A stretch of 48,756 nt of DNA from Candidatus Muproteobacteria bacterium (GTDB taxonomy: Bacteria > Pseudomonadota > Gammaproteobacteria > Acidiferrobacterales > Sulfurifustaceae). Below are positions 1-8,661 of this stretch, piece by piece (position 1 is the stretch's first letter; every line of letters starts with the position of its first letter). Location: positions 1 through 48,756 of the forward strand of contig DAIDLH010000029.1 of NCBI GenBank assembly GCA_027449605.1. Direction: 5' to 3'. The notes below the pieces were generated by a model. It ran no database searches. It was not told the DNA's origin and worked only from the letters and a program-made list of their open reading frames with translations. The translations under genes and the position numbers were made by a program.

Positions 1-32
1 GGCGCCAGGACTCGATCACCGGAGGTAAATGA
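1..32 (+). CDS. Possible 3' end of the hydrogenase small-subunit gene (partial)
   Basis: The window begins just before isp1, where the known hynS-isp1-isp2-hynL order places the small subunit of a group 1e [NiFe]-hydrogenase. One frame reads RQDSITGGK and stops with TGA at 30-32, overlapping an ATG at 29. A second frame also ends here, at TAA 26-28. Too little sequence remains to show family motifs, so the assignment rests on gene order alone. Confidence 0.3.
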   Translation, partial: RQDSITGGK

Positions 33-34
33 CC

Positions 35-688
35 ATGGATCTGCTCGAATTGGCGCGTGGACCGCTGTTGATGTGGTCGCTGATCATACTGGTCGTCGGC
101 GTGGCCTGGCGTCTGCTGGGCATCCTGATGCTGCGACGCAAGCCGGATTATTCCGAGGCGCGAAGCGGCGCGACGCTCTGGGGCGGCGTGCGCACGATCT
201 TCACGCGCATGTGGCCGCGCAAGGAATTCCAGGCGCGCACCGCCTACGGGACGGCCCTGGGTTACGTGTTTCACTTCGGTCTCGCAATCGTGGTGTTCCT
301 GTTCGTGCCGCACATTCTTTTCATCAAGGATCTCACCGGACTTTCCTGGGGCGGACTGCCGAGCGGCGTGATCTATGCCACCGGCGTCGTGACCATGATC
401 GCGCTGATCGCGGCGCTGATACGCCGGCTGACGCACCCGGTGCTGAAGCTGCTCTCGAACTTCGATGATTACTTCAGCTGGTTCGTGACCGCGGCGCCGG
501 TCGTCACCGGACTGCTCGCCGTGGCGCACCTGGGCGCGCGCTACGAAACCCTGCTGGGCCTGCACATCCTCAGCGTCGAGCTGCTGTTCATCTGGTTCCC
601 GTTCGGCAAGCTGATGCACGCCATTCTGTTCGCCGTCTCGCGCGCCACCACCGGCGCTCTGCTGGAGCGCAAAGGAGCAGCCACATGA
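35..688 (+). CDS. isp1: Hydrogenase-associated b-type cytochrome membrane subunit Isp1
   Basis: This is a 217-residue integral membrane protein with about five hydrophobic segments and histidines inside or at the ends of several of them (in the YVFHFGL, LTHPV, LGLHIL and KLMHAI segments). That pattern matches the NarI/DsrM-type diheme cytochrome b family. In the group 1e enzyme, Isp1 is thought to pass electrons from the periplasmic hydrogenase to the quinone pool or to Isp2. I prefer the ATG at 35 because GGAGG at 21-25 is 9 nt upstream; the ATG at 29 would leave only 3 nt. The 3' end overlaps isp2 by 4 nt (ATGA), so translation is probably coupled. The family call is firm; the electron route is inferred from gene order. 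Confidence 0.85.
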   Translation: MDLLELARGPLLMWSLIILVVGVAWRLLGILMLRRKPDYSEARSGATLWGGVRTIFTRMWPRKEFQARTAYGTALGYVFHFGLAIVVFLFVPHILFIKDLTGLSWGGLPSGVIYATGVVTMIALIAALIRRLTHPVLKLLSNFDDYFSWFVTAAPVVTGLLAVAHLGARYETLLGLHILSVELLFIWFPFGKLMHAILFAVSRATTGALLERKGAAT

Positions 689-2046
689 GCGCCGCCGATA
701 TCGACAAGCAACATCCGCTGGAAACGAAAGGCCCGCGCTTCGGCATCAAGAAGCCGAAGGCGCGCTGCGACAAGCAGGGCGAAATGCCGGACAGCGAACG
801 CGTGCAGATCGCCATGCGCAACTTCGCGCGCGATTTCGGCGCGCACGTCGCGACCTACATGGAATCCTGCATCCATTGCGGCATGTGCGCCGAGGCCTGT
901 CATTACTACGTGCAGACCAACGATCCGAAATACACGCCGATCTGGAAGCTCGAACCGTTCAAGCAGGCGTACAAGCGCGAGATGAGTCCGTTCGCCTTCT
1001 TCTATCGTACGCTCGGCCTGAAAGCCAGGGTCACGGTTGAACAGCTCGAGGAGTGGCAGGAGCTGATCTACGACTCCTGCACCATGTGCGGGCGCTGCAC
1101 GCTGATCTGTCCCATGGGCATCGACATCGCGGTGCTGGTGTCGCAGGCGCGGCACGGCATGTTCCAGGCCGGGCTGGTGCCGCACGAACTGTGGGCGGCC
1201 GCGGAGCGCGCCGAACGCGAAGGCAGCCCGCTCGGCGCGACGCCCAAGGTGTTCAAGGAGCGCATCGAATGGCTGGCGGACGATCACGACGTCGAAATTC
1301 CGGTGGACAAGGACAAGGCCGACGTGATCATCAGCATGTCATCCATCGAGATCATGAAATATCCCGATTCGATCGTGTCCACGGCCAGGGTGCTGAACGC
1401 GCTGGGCGAGAACTGGACCATCCGCCTCGACGGCTACGAGGCGACCAACTTCGGCCTGCTTTCGGGCAACTCCCAGTGGCAGAAGGACATGAGCATGAAG
1501 CTGATCAACGCCGCCATCCAATGCGGCGCCAAGCTCCTGATCCTGCCGGAGTGCGGCCATGCCTATGGCGCGCTGCGCTGGGCGGGCGCCAACATGTATG
1601 GCAAGCCGCTGCCGTTCAGGGTCATGCACATCTCCGAGTTTCTGGCGGAGAACCTGAGCACCGGCCGGCTCAAGGTGAAGACAGTCGACAAATCGGTCAC
1701 CTTCCACGACCCGTGCCAGGTCTCGCGTCGCGGCGGCGCCACCCCGGCCGGGCGCGTGGTGCTGAACGCGCTCGGCGTGGAGCTGCGCGAGATGACTCCC
1801 ACCGGCGATCTCAACTGGTGCTGCGGCGGAGGCGGCGGCGTGGTCACGATTCACCGCGCCGACGACCTGCGCTACAAGGTGTTCGAGATCAAGATGAAGC
1901 AGGTGAACGACACCGGCGCGGAGCTGCTCGTCATGAGCTGCTCCAACTGCCGCCTGACGTTCGACGACGGTCAGGCGCATTTCAAATGGGACAAGACGGC
2001 GAACAGCCTGCTGGAAATGGTTGCGGACAATCTGGTCGAGGGATAA
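685..2046 (+). CDS. isp2: Hydrogenase-associated heterodisulfide-reductase-like iron-sulfur protein Isp2
   Basis: The 453-residue soluble protein resembles HdrD/GlpC/DsrK. Two [4Fe-4S] motifs of the C-x2-C-x2-C-x3-C type lie at C62-C72 and C132-C142, the second followed by PMGID. Two cysteine-rich CCG domains follow in the C-terminal half: HDPCQVSRRGG with NWCCGGGGG, and CSNCRLTF near the end. No signal peptide or membrane segment is seen, so it should sit on the cytoplasmic face bound to Isp1. It lies between isp1 (4-nt overlap) and hynL (3-nt gap), the arrangement described for Thiocapsa hyn. The likely role is electron transfer between the membrane cytochrome and a cytoplasmic acceptor, possibly a thiol/disulfide system; the physiological partner is not shown by the sequence. 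Confidence 0.88.
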   Translation: MSAADIDKQHPLETKGPRFGIKKPKARCDKQGEMPDSERVQIAMRNFARDFGAHVATYMESCIHCGMCAEACHYYVQTNDPKYTPIWKLEPFKQAYKREMSPFAFFYRTLGLKARVTVEQLEEWQELIYDSCTMCGRCTLICPMGIDIAVLVSQARHGMFQAGLVPHELWAAAERAEREGSPLGATPKVFKERIEWLADDHDVEIPVDKDKADVIISMSSIEIMKYPDSIVSTARVLNALGENWTIRLDGYEATNFGLLSGNSQWQKDMSMKLINAAIQCGAKLLILPECGHAYGALRWAGANMYGKPLPFRVMHISEFLAENLSTGRLKVKTVDKSVTFHDPCQVSRRGGATPAGRVVLNALGVELREMTPTGDLNWCCGGGGGVVTIHRADDLRYKVFEIKMKQVNDTGAELLVMSCSNCRLTFDDGQAHFKWDKTANSLLEMVADNLVEG

Positions 2047-2049
2047 CCA

Positions 2050-3822
2050 ATGGCCACACAAACAGTCGTAGTCGATCCGATCACCCGCATCGAAGGCCAC
2101 CTGCGCATCGAGGCCAAGACCGACGACAACGGCGTCATCACCCAGGCCTCGAGCGCCGGCACCATGGTGCGCGGCATCGAGATCATCCTGCGCGGGCGCG
2201 ACCCGCGCGACGCCTGGGCCTTTGCCCAGCGCATCTGCGGCGTATGCACGCTGGTGCACGGCATCGCCTCGGTGCGTTCGGTCGAGGACGCGCTCAAGTA
2301 CGAGATTCCGGTCAACGCGCAACTGATCCGCAACCTGATGATCGGCGCGCAGTACGTGCACGACCACGTGATGCACTTCTATCACCTGCACGCGCTCGAC
2401 TGGGTCGACGTGGTCTCGGCGCTCAAGGCCGACCCGAAGAAGACCTCGGAGCTGGCGCAGTCCATCAGCAACTACGCCAAGTCCTCGCCCGGTTATTTCT
2501 CCGACATGCAGAAGAAGGTGAAGAATTTCGTCGAGGCCGGCCAGCTCGGCATCTTCGCCAACGGTTACTGGGGCCATCCGGCGTACAAGCTGCCGCCCGA
2601 GGCGAATCTGATGGCGGTGGCGCATTACCTGGAAGCGCTGGCGTGGCAACGCGACGTGGCGCAGCTGCACACCATTTTCGGCGGCAAGAATCCGCACCCG
2701 AATTTCCTCGTCGGCGGCGTGCCGAGCGCGATCAGCGTGCATCCGCAGCACAAGGGGCAGGGCCAGGGACCGAATTACCGCGGCGGCGCCGGCGCGACCG
2801 CGGTGAACACGGTCGGCCTGCAGAAGGTGAAATCCATCATCGACTCGATGCGCAGCTTCGTCGACCAGGTGTACGTGCCGGACACGCTGGCGATCGCGAG
2901 CTTCTATAAGGATTGGGGCAAGCAGGGCGAGGGCGTCGGCAACTTCCTCTGCTACGGCGATTTCCCGGGCAAGGGCACCAACGACGTGAGCAGCTTCCTG
3001 GTGCCGCGCGGCGTGATCCTCAATCGCGACATTTCCAGGGTGCATGAAGTCGACCTGAACGCGGAAAACGAAATCCAGGAGTTCGTGGCGCACTCGTGGT
3101 ACGACTACAGTGTGGGCAAGGACAAGGGCCTGCATCCTTACGCCGGCGAAACCAAACTCAACTATACCGGCCCCAAACCGCCGTACGAGCACCTCGACAC
3201 CGACAAGAGCTATTCGTGGCTCAAGTCGCCGCGCTGGAAGGGCAAGCCGATGGAGGTCGGTCCGCTGGCGCGGGTGCTGATGCTCTATGCCAAGGGCCAC
3301 GCGCAGACGAAGGAACTCGTGCACATGACGCTCCAGAAACTGGACATCCCGGTCGGCGCGCTGTTCTCGACGCTCGGACGCACCGCGGCGCGTACGCTCG
3401 AGACCAAGATCTTCGGCGACGCCATGCTCGGCTGGTACAACCAGCTCATGGACAACATCAAGGCGGGCGACGTGAAAACCTTCAACGAGCAACTCTGGGA
3501 ACCCTCGAGCTGGCCGAAGACGGCGAAGGGCGTGGGTTACATGGAAGCGCCGCGCGGCGCGCTGGCGCACTGGATCGTCATCAAGGACGGCAAGATCGAC
3601 AACTACCAGGCGGTGGTACCGAGCACCTGGAACGCGGGGCCGCGCGATCCGGCCGGGAACGAGGGGCCGTATGAAGCGGCGCTCAAGGGCCACAAGCTGC
3701 ACGACGCCAAGCAGCCGATCGAAATCCTGCGCACCATCCACAGCTTCGATCCCTGCATCGCGTGCGCGGTGCACGTCACCGATCCGGACGGCGAAGAATT
3801 GATCAAGGTGAAGGTCAGATAA
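2050..3822 (+). CDS. hynL: [NiFe]-hydrogenase group 1e large (catalytic) subunit
   Basis: The 590-residue protein carries both [NiFe]-binding motifs: RICGVC (C63, C66) near the N terminus and DPCIACAVH (C569, C572, H575) at the C terminus. The 15 residues after H575 are the tail normally removed by a maturation endopeptidase after nickel insertion. The length is typical for membrane-bound uptake hydrogenases. The reaction is H2 oxidation; the enzyme is exported with its Tat-signal small subunit, encoded just before the window. Neighbours isp1 and isp2 place it in the Isp-type group 1e. No endopeptidase gene follows directly, so processing must use one encoded elsewhere; the protease at 17957 adjoins the other hydrogenase. 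Confidence 0.95.
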   Translation: MATQTVVVDPITRIEGHLRIEAKTDDNGVITQASSAGTMVRGIEIILRGRDPRDAWAFAQRICGVCTLVHGIASVRSVEDALKYEIPVNAQLIRNLMIGAQYVHDHVMHFYHLHALDWVDVVSALKADPKKTSELAQSISNYAKSSPGYFSDMQKKVKNFVEAGQLGIFANGYWGHPAYKLPPEANLMAVAHYLEALAWQRDVAQLHTIFGGKNPHPNFLVGGVPSAISVHPQHKGQGQGPNYRGGAGATAVNTVGLQKVKSIIDSMRSFVDQVYVPDTLAIASFYKDWGKQGEGVGNFLCYGDFPGKGTNDVSSFLVPRGVILNRDISRVHEVDLNAENEIQEFVAHSWYDYSVGKDKGLHPYAGETKLNYTGPKPPYEHLDTDKSYSWLKSPRWKGKPMEVGPLARVLMLYAKGHAQTKELVHMTLQKLDIPVGALFSTLGRTAARTLETKIFGDAMLGWYNQLMDNIKAGDVKTFNEQLWEPSSWPKTAKGVGYMEAPRGALAHWIVIKDGKIDNYQAVVPSTWNAGPRDPAGNEGPYEAALKGHKLHDAKQPIEILRTIHSFDPCIACAVHVTDPDGEELIKVKVR

Positions 3823-3833
3823 AGGAGACATCC

Positions 3834-4415
3834 ATGAAACGCGGGTATCAGATAACGGCGGCGTTGACGGCGTTTTTCCTGGCGGGCGCGGCGCAGGCGC
3901 ACAGCTTCGGCGCGCATGGCGCGGGATTCGGCGCCGGCATCGCGCATCCCTTCCTCGGTCTCGATCACCTGCTGGCGATGCTGGCGGTCGGCGTGTGGGC
4001 GGCGCAGCTCGGTGGCAAGGCGCTGTGGCGCGTGCCGCTGGCGTTCATGGCCATGACGGCGCTGGGCAGCGCCGTCGCACTGTCCGGCATTGCGCTTCCC
4101 GCGGTCGAGGCCGGCATCGCCGGTTCGGTGCCGATCCTCGGCCTGCTGATCGCCGTCGCGGCGCGCATCCCGGTTCCGGCGAGCATGCTGCTGGTGGGCG
4201 CGTTCGCCGTGTTGCACGGCCACGCGCACGGCAGCGAATTGCCGCAGGCCGCCTCGGCGACGCTGTACGGCCTGGGTTTCCTGCTCGCGACCGGCATGCT
4301 GCACGCGCTCGGGCTCCTGGCCGGCGCGCTGATCGATCAGCGGCTCAAGCCGGTGTGGCGGCGCGTGCTCGGCGGAGGCATTGCGGCCGCCGGTGCGATG
4401 CTGATCGCCGTTTGA
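3834..4415 (+). CDS. hupE: HupE/UreJ-family nickel permease
   Basis: The 193-residue protein has an N-terminal signal sequence (MKRGYQ, a hydrophobic core, then AAQAHS) followed by about six membrane segments. The family motif HPFLGLDHLLAML (H-P-x4-D-H) is present, and a second histidine cluster, LHGHAHG, occurs near residue 128. HupE/UreJ proteins move Ni2+ across the inner membrane to supply hydrogenase or urease. The ATG at 3834 is preceded by AAGGAG at 3821-3826. It lies 11 nt after hynL, so it is almost certainly cotranscribed with the hydrogenase, which needs nickel. Substrate specificity is inferred from context. Confidence 0.88.
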   Translation: MKRGYQITAALTAFFLAGAAQAHSFGAHGAGFGAGIAHPFLGLDHLLAMLAVGVWAAQLGGKALWRVPLAFMAMTALGSAVALSGIALPAVEAGIAGSVPILGLLIAVAARIPVPASMLLVGAFAVLHGHAHGSELPQAASATLYGLGFLLATGMLHALGLLAGALIDQRLKPVWRRVLGGGIAAAGAMLIAV

Positions 4416-4423
4416 CGATCCTT

Positions 4424-4442
4424 ACCATGTTCATGGTTTTTT
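4424..4442 (+). terminator. Weak Rho-independent terminator candidate after hupE
   Basis: ACCAT-GTTC-ATGGT forms a five-base-pair hairpin followed directly by T6 (4437-4442). It lies between hupE and the ATPase operon, where transcripts would be expected to separate. The stem is short and AT-rich, so termination efficiency is doubtful. Confidence 0.35.
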
Positions 4443-4491
4443 CTGACAACCCGGATCGGTGGGCGGTGCAACCCATGCGTGGGAGGCCGAC

Positions 4492-4824
4492 ATGAGCGAA
4501 GAAATGGAAGATGAACTGCAGCGGCTGCTCGACACCGAACTGCAGGCCGAAGCCCTGGTCAAGGAAGCCGAGCTCAAGCGTGAGCAGATGATCCGCCAGG
4601 CGCGCGAGGATGCGCGCAACGCGGAGAAACAATTCGAGGCGCGTCTGCCGGAGCTGCGCGCCTCGTTCATGGAAAAAGCCGAGGAGCGCGCCGTGCAGGC
4701 GGTGGCGGAACTGGCGCGGCGCTACGAGGAACGGCGCGCCCAGCTGCGCTCCCAGGCAAAATCGCGCGAGGGCGAGGCGGTCAAGGCGGCGGTCGAATTG
4801 CTGCTGGATCCGGGGAGGGGCTGA
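4492..4824 (+). CDS. V/A-type ATPase peripheral-stalk subunit (H/G type)
   Basis: The 110-residue protein is almost entirely charged alpha-helix rich in E, K, R, A and Q with heptad-like spacing (for example EALVKEAELKREQMIRQ), as in subunit G/H of V/A-ATPases. This subunit pairs with subunit E as a coiled coil in the stator stalk. The ATG at 4492 is chosen because GGGAGG (4481-4486) is 5 nt upstream; an earlier ATG at 4459 has no ribosome-binding site. It is the first gene of the ATPase operon, 1 nt before subunit C. Low sequence complexity makes the name depend mainly on position. Confidence 0.75.
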   Translation: MSEEMEDELQRLLDTELQAEALVKEAELKREQMIRQAREDARNAEKQFEARLPELRASFMEKAEERAVQAVAELARRYEERRAQLRSQAKSREGEAVKAAVELLLDPGRG

Positions 4825-4825
4825 A

Positions 4826-5857
4826 ATGGGCCCCGCCAGCCGCTACGCCTACCTCCACGGGCGTGTGTCGCTCATGGGCGCGCGGCTGCTGTCGGAATCC
4901 GTGCTCGCGAATCTCAGCCAGGCGCCGCCGGACCAGGAGGCGGAACTGTTTGAGGCGGGCGGTCTCAGGCCGCCGTCGGAAGAACCGCCGCTCGGGGCAT
5001 CGCGTTCGCTCGAACAACGGCTCATCTCGAACCTGCTCGCCGATATCGTGGTGCTGACGCGCGCGCTCACCGGCGGCGCGCGGGATTTTCTCATTTATTG
5101 GGCCTATCGGTTCGATCTCGGCAATCTCAAGACGATACTGCGCGCCAAACTGTACGGCGAGAGTACGGCGAACGTGCGCGAGCAGCTGTTCGACATGGGT
5201 CCGTTCGCGCGCCTGCCGATCGACGAGTTGCTGCGCACCGAGGACGTCACCGAGCTGTTGCGCCGGCTCGAGGGTACGCCGTATGCCGGTATCGCGCGGC
5301 AGGGACGGCGCATTTACGACGAGCGGCACGAGCCGTTCGCGCTCGACGCGGCCGTCGACCGCCAGTACTACGCCGGTCTCGTCAAGCGCGCGCGCGAGGC
5401 CGAGGGCGGCGGCGATCCGCTGCGCGCGCTGGTCGGCAACATGATCGACCGCGTTAATCTCGTATGGCTGTTGCGCTATCGCTTCGCCTACGGTTTGCCG
5501 GCCGGCGAGACCTATTACCTGCTGATTCCGGCGGCTTATCGTCTCGGCGGAGCCGAACTCCAGCGGCTGTCGCAACTCGGCAGCTTCGAGGAGGTGATCG
5601 CGAACGTCCCTCCGCCGTGGGGACCGTTGCTCGAAGGCGCGCCGAATGCCGCCGAGGTGACGCTGCGGCTGGAGCGCGATACCTGGCGCCTGGCGCGCGA
5701 TGTCATGGCGCGCGGAGTGTTCACGACGGCGCGCGCGTTTGCCTATCTGATCCTGCGCGAAAAGGAGCTGCGCCAGATCCGCGCGCTGGTCAAGGGCAAG
5801 CGTCTCGCGGTCGCGCCAGAGCTCGTGCGCGAGGCCATGGGACTGGAGGCCGCGTGA
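4826..5857 (+). CDS. ntpC: V/A-type ATPase subunit C (V0 d / AC39 type)
   Basis: The 343-residue soluble, mostly helical protein has the layout of the AC39/subunit C family: the N-terminal YAYLHGRVSLMGARLL segment, the mid-protein LGNLKTILRAKLYGE motif and a C-terminal ILREKELRQIRALVKGK tail. Subunit C is the funnel linking the central stalk (D/F) to the membrane rotor ring. The start at 4826 follows a GGGGAGGGG ribosome-binding site, one base after the previous stop. A 57-nt gap to subunit I contains only a 22-codon GTG frame judged not to be a gene. Confidence 0.9.
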   Translation: MGPASRYAYLHGRVSLMGARLLSESVLANLSQAPPDQEAELFEAGGLRPPSEEPPLGASRSLEQRLISNLLADIVVLTRALTGGARDFLIYWAYRFDLGNLKTILRAKLYGESTANVREQLFDMGPFARLPIDELLRTEDVTELLRRLEGTPYAGIARQGRRIYDERHEPFALDAAVDRQYYAGLVKRAREAEGGGDPLRALVGNMIDRVNLVWLLRYRFAYGLPAGETYYLLIPAAYRLGGAELQRLSQLGSFEEVIANVPPPWGPLLEGAPNAAEVTLRLERDTWRLARDVMARGVFTTARAFAYLILREKELRQIRALVKGKRLAVAPELVREAMGLEAA

Positions 5858-5914
5858 TCGCGCGCTTCGCCGTTCCGGAATCGATCCCGGCGGCGCCGGG
5901 CGACGGAGGCCGCC

Positions 5915-7816
5915 GTGTTTAAGCCCCTGCCCATGCAGCGAGTCGGGCTTTTCGTGCTGAACGAAGACGCGCCGCTGGCCGCGCTGACGCTCGCGGAGCA
6001 GGGCGTGTTCAATCCCGAAACGACCCAGCTCAGCGCGACCGACCTGCCCGAGTTTCCCGGCGAGAGTTACCGCGAGCTGTACCGCAGCGCGCGCAGCCGC
6101 CTGGACAAGATTCTCACGCATTGCACCGCGCGGCAGGAATCGCTCCGCTTGCCGGCGCCGCGGCTCGTCAGCGAAGCGGAGCTTGCGACGCTGGACGAGT
6201 GGCTGCGCGGCGTCTGGGCCGAGTGCTCGAAGTGCCAGGAGGCGCTGCGACGCATCGAAGAGGAGCGCAAGCACGTCGACCAGCTGCTGCGCGCCATCGA
6301 CAACTTTGCCGCGCTCGATATCGACCTCGGATTGCTCGCCGGATCGAGACGTTTCATCGACGTGCACGTCGGCGCCGTGCCGGCCGCCAACGTCGCGCGG
6401 CTCCGGGAAGCGATGGGGATCGCGGGCTATCTGGTGCGGCCGTTCCTGGAGGCCGAGGGACTGGCGCATCTCGTGATCGCGGGGGCCGGGGGCAAGGAGG
6501 AAGAGGCGCGCGCGGTGTTGCAGGCGGCCGGCTGGCGCGCCATCGACATCCCTCCCGAGTTGCGCGACCGGCCGGACAAGGCGCGGCGCGATCTGAAGCA
6601 GCGGCTCGACCGGGTGCTCGAGGAGAGCGACGTGCAGTGCCGCCTGTTCGAGAACACGCAAAAGGAATTCATGGATCGCATCGTCGAGGCGCGGCAGGTG
6701 CTGGCCATGGTCGCGCCTTACGCCGATCTCGGCGAAGCGTTGCGCGCACGCGGCGGTCTCGTGGGCATCGCCGGCTGGGCGCCGCGGTCCGACGTGCCGG
6801 CGCTGCGCGCCGCCCTGGAACGGCGCTTCGCCAAACGCTTCGTGCTGAGCGCGCGCGATCCGCGGCCGGGCGAGCGGCTGCAGGTGCCGTCGGTGATGCG
6901 GCATGCGTGGTTCCTGCGGCCGATCGTGCAGCTGGTCAAGACTTACGGCGTGCCGCGCTACGGCGAGATCGACCCGACGCTGCTGTTCGCCGTCACCTTC
7001 ATCGCCATGTACGGGATGATGTTCGGCGACGTCGGTCACGGCCTGACCATCGCGCTGCTCGGTCTGGCGCTGCGCAAGCGGCTGCGGCAGTTCACCCGCT
7101 TCGTCGTCGCCATCGGCCTGTCCTCGGCTTCGTTCGGTCTCGCCTACGGGAGCGTGTTCGGCTTCGAGGAGTGGCTGCACCCCCTGTGGATGTCGCCGCT
7201 GACGAACCCGACCCGCATGCTGATGCTGGCGCTCTACTGGGGCGCGGGCTTCATCGTGCTGACGACCCTGCTGAACATCCGTAACCGGCTGGTCGACGGC
7301 GACTGGGAAAAGGCGCTGCTCGATCGCGGCGGGCTTGCCGGCCTGCTGTTCTATCTGGGACTGCTGTTCGCCGGATTTCGCGTCGCCGCCGGGGCGCGGA
7401 CCGGCTGGCTCGAAGCATCGGTGGTGCTCGTGCCGTACGCGGTCATCGTCGGTCATATCTGGCGCGAAAACGCCGTCCCGCTGGGAGAGCGGATATTGAT
7501 CGTGGTCATAGAAGGTTTCGAGACCGTGGTGAAATATATTTCCAACACGCTTTCGTTTTTGCGTGTCGCCGCCTTCAGCCTGAACCACGTGGCGCTGGCG
7601 ATCGCGGTGTTCACCCTGGCCGGCATGCTCGGGCAGGCCGGCCACTGGACCACGGTGGTGCTGGGGAACATTTTCATCATCGGTTTCGAGGGGGCGATCG
7701 TCGCGATCCAGGTGTTGCGTCTCGAATACTATGAAGGCTTTTCGCGGTTCTACAGCGGCGACGGCCGGGAATTCCGGCCGCTGACCCTGGCCCTGGGAAG
7801 CGCGGCGAAAACATAA
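5915..7816 (+). CDS. ntpI: V/A-type ATPase membrane stator subunit I (V0 a)
   Basis: The 633-residue protein has two halves. Residues ~1-340 are a cytosolic, partly coiled-coil arm that anchors the stator stalks. Residues ~345-620 hold about seven to eight membrane helices forming the ion half-channels. The essential channel arginine is probably R550 in NTLSFLRVAAFSLNH, aligned with the conserved SxxRL motif of the a/I family. A GTG at 5915 is used: GGAGG (5905-5909) is 5 nt upstream, whereas the internal ATG at 5933 lacks a good site. The proteolipid gene follows after 39 nt. The length is typical. Confidence 0.93.
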   Translation: MFKPLPMQRVGLFVLNEDAPLAALTLAEQGVFNPETTQLSATDLPEFPGESYRELYRSARSRLDKILTHCTARQESLRLPAPRLVSEAELATLDEWLRGVWAECSKCQEALRRIEEERKHVDQLLRAIDNFAALDIDLGLLAGSRRFIDVHVGAVPAANVARLREAMGIAGYLVRPFLEAEGLAHLVIAGAGGKEEEARAVLQAAGWRAIDIPPELRDRPDKARRDLKQRLDRVLEESDVQCRLFENTQKEFMDRIVEARQVLAMVAPYADLGEALRARGGLVGIAGWAPRSDVPALRAALERRFAKRFVLSARDPRPGERLQVPSVMRHAWFLRPIVQLVKTYGVPRYGEIDPTLLFAVTFIAMYGMMFGDVGHGLTIALLGLALRKRLRQFTRFVVAIGLSSASFGLAYGSVFGFEEWLHPLWMSPLTNPTRMLMLALYWGAGFIVLTTLLNIRNRLVDGDWEKALLDRGGLAGLLFYLGLLFAGFRVAAGARTGWLEASVVLVPYAVIVGHIWRENAVPLGERILIVVIEGFETVVKYISNTLSFLRVAAFSLNHVALAIAVFTLAGMLGQAGHWTTVVLGNIFIIGFEGAIVAIQVLRLEYYEGFSRFYSGDGREFRPLTLALGSAAKT

Positions 7817-7855
7817 CGGAAAACGAAGAACGGTTTCTTAAACGAGGAGCATCCT

Positions 7856-8296
7856 ATGTACTGGCTAATTGGTCTGATTACGCTGAGTGTGCTGGGCCTG
7901 ATCGGTGTCGGGGTGACCCTGCAGCTGCAACCGGTCCCGCGTCCGCGACGCTGGCTGCGGGGCGTGCTCGGAACGAACGTGTTCGTGTTCGTGGGCGGCC
8001 TCGTCGGCATCCTGTTCCTCGGGGCGCAGGAAGTGCTCGCGCAAACCGGCGCGGCCGCCGGGGCCACCGAGATTTCGACCGGGCTCGGCCTGGCGCTGAT
8101 CGGCATCGGCGTCCCCACCGGTCTCGCGGCGATCGGGGCGGGCATCGCGGTCGGCCCGGTCGGCGCCGCCTCGCTGGCGATCATCGCCGAGAAACCCGAG
8201 ATGTTCGGCCGGACCCTGATTTACCTGGGCCTGGCGGAAGGCATCGCGATCTACGGTCTGGTGGTCACCATCCTGCTGCTGGGAAAAATCGGATGA
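7856..8296 (+). CDS. ntpK: V/A-type ATPase proteolipid rotor subunit K with N-terminal extension
   Basis: The 146-residue membrane protein ends in a two-helix c-subunit hairpin (glycine-rich helix ~74-105; outer helix with E128 in YLGLAEGIAIYG). E128 is the single obvious ion-binding carboxylate. About 70 residues precede this hairpin and contain two further hydrophobic segments. The second, ending near AQEVLAQTG, resembles a cleavable signal sequence, so the mature protein may be just the hairpin. The Q and P-E-T signatures of sodium-binding V-type proteolipids are not seen, which mildly favours protons. GAGGAG lies upstream of the ATG. The 3' end overlaps subunit F by 4 nt. Confidence 0.9.
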   Translation: MYWLIGLITLSVLGLIGVGVTLQLQPVPRPRRWLRGVLGTNVFVFVGGLVGILFLGAQEVLAQTGAAAGATEISTGLGLALIGIGVPTGLAAIGAGIAVGPVGAASLAIIAEKPEMFGRTLIYLGLAEGIAIYGLVVTILLLGKIG

Positions 8297-8661
8297 GCGC
8301 CGGCACCGCGCCAGGCGGCGCCGAACCCGCCGTCCCGCCCACGCGCATCATCGCGCTCGGCTCGGCGGCGCTCACCGACGGGTTCACCCTGATCGGCGTC
8401 GAGACGCTTCCCGACGCGACCGCGGAACAGCTGGAGACCCTGCTCGCCGATCTCGTCCGGCGCAAGGAGAAGGCGCTGGTGTTTCTCGAACACAGCCTGG
8501 CGCGCAGCCACGGACCGTGGCTGCGGCACGTGCGCGAAGAGGGCGGCCGCATCGTGATCGCGGAAGTGCCGCCGCTGCACGCGCCCGGCGAGTATCACCC
8601 GCAGGTGGAAGACGTGGTGCGCGCGATTCTCGGCGCGCAGGCCCTGGAGCCCAAACCATGA
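8293..8661 (+). CDS. ntpG: V/A-type ATPase central-stalk subunit F
   Basis: The 122-residue soluble protein has the small alpha/beta fold pattern of subunit F: TRIIALGSAALTDGFTLIGVET near the N terminus, KALVFLEHSLA in the middle, and IVIAEVPPLHAPGEY near the C terminus, where family members carry a conserved I-P pair. Subunit F binds subunit D in the rotating stalk. The first ~16 residues (proline/alanine-rich) form a slight extension over typical ~100-residue members. It starts by ATGA overlap with subunit K and ends by ATGA overlap with subunit E, indicating tight coupling. Confidence 0.82.
   Translation: MSAGTAPGGAEPAVPPTRIIALGSAALTDGFTLIGVETLPDATAEQLETLLADLVRRKEKALVFLEHSLARSHGPWLRHVREEGGRIVIAEVPPLHAPGEYHPQVEDVVRAILGAQALEPKP

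Noticed and set aside
1339-3831. 830-codon minus-strand frame opposite isp2-hynL
   Set aside because: Long only because of third-position GC bias; the sense strand encodes unmistakable hydrogenase motifs.
5854-5922. 22-codon GTG frame between subunits C and I
   Set aside because: It lacks its own ribosome-binding site and overlaps the Shine-Dalgarno and start of subunit I; no resemblance to a known ATPase peptide.
4781-7645. 954-codon open frame on the minus strand across ATPase subunits C and I
   Set aside because: It is the antisense shadow of GC-rich genes: composition dominated by R, H, A, Q and E, no domain, and the plus-strand frames have clear family motifs and coupled starts.
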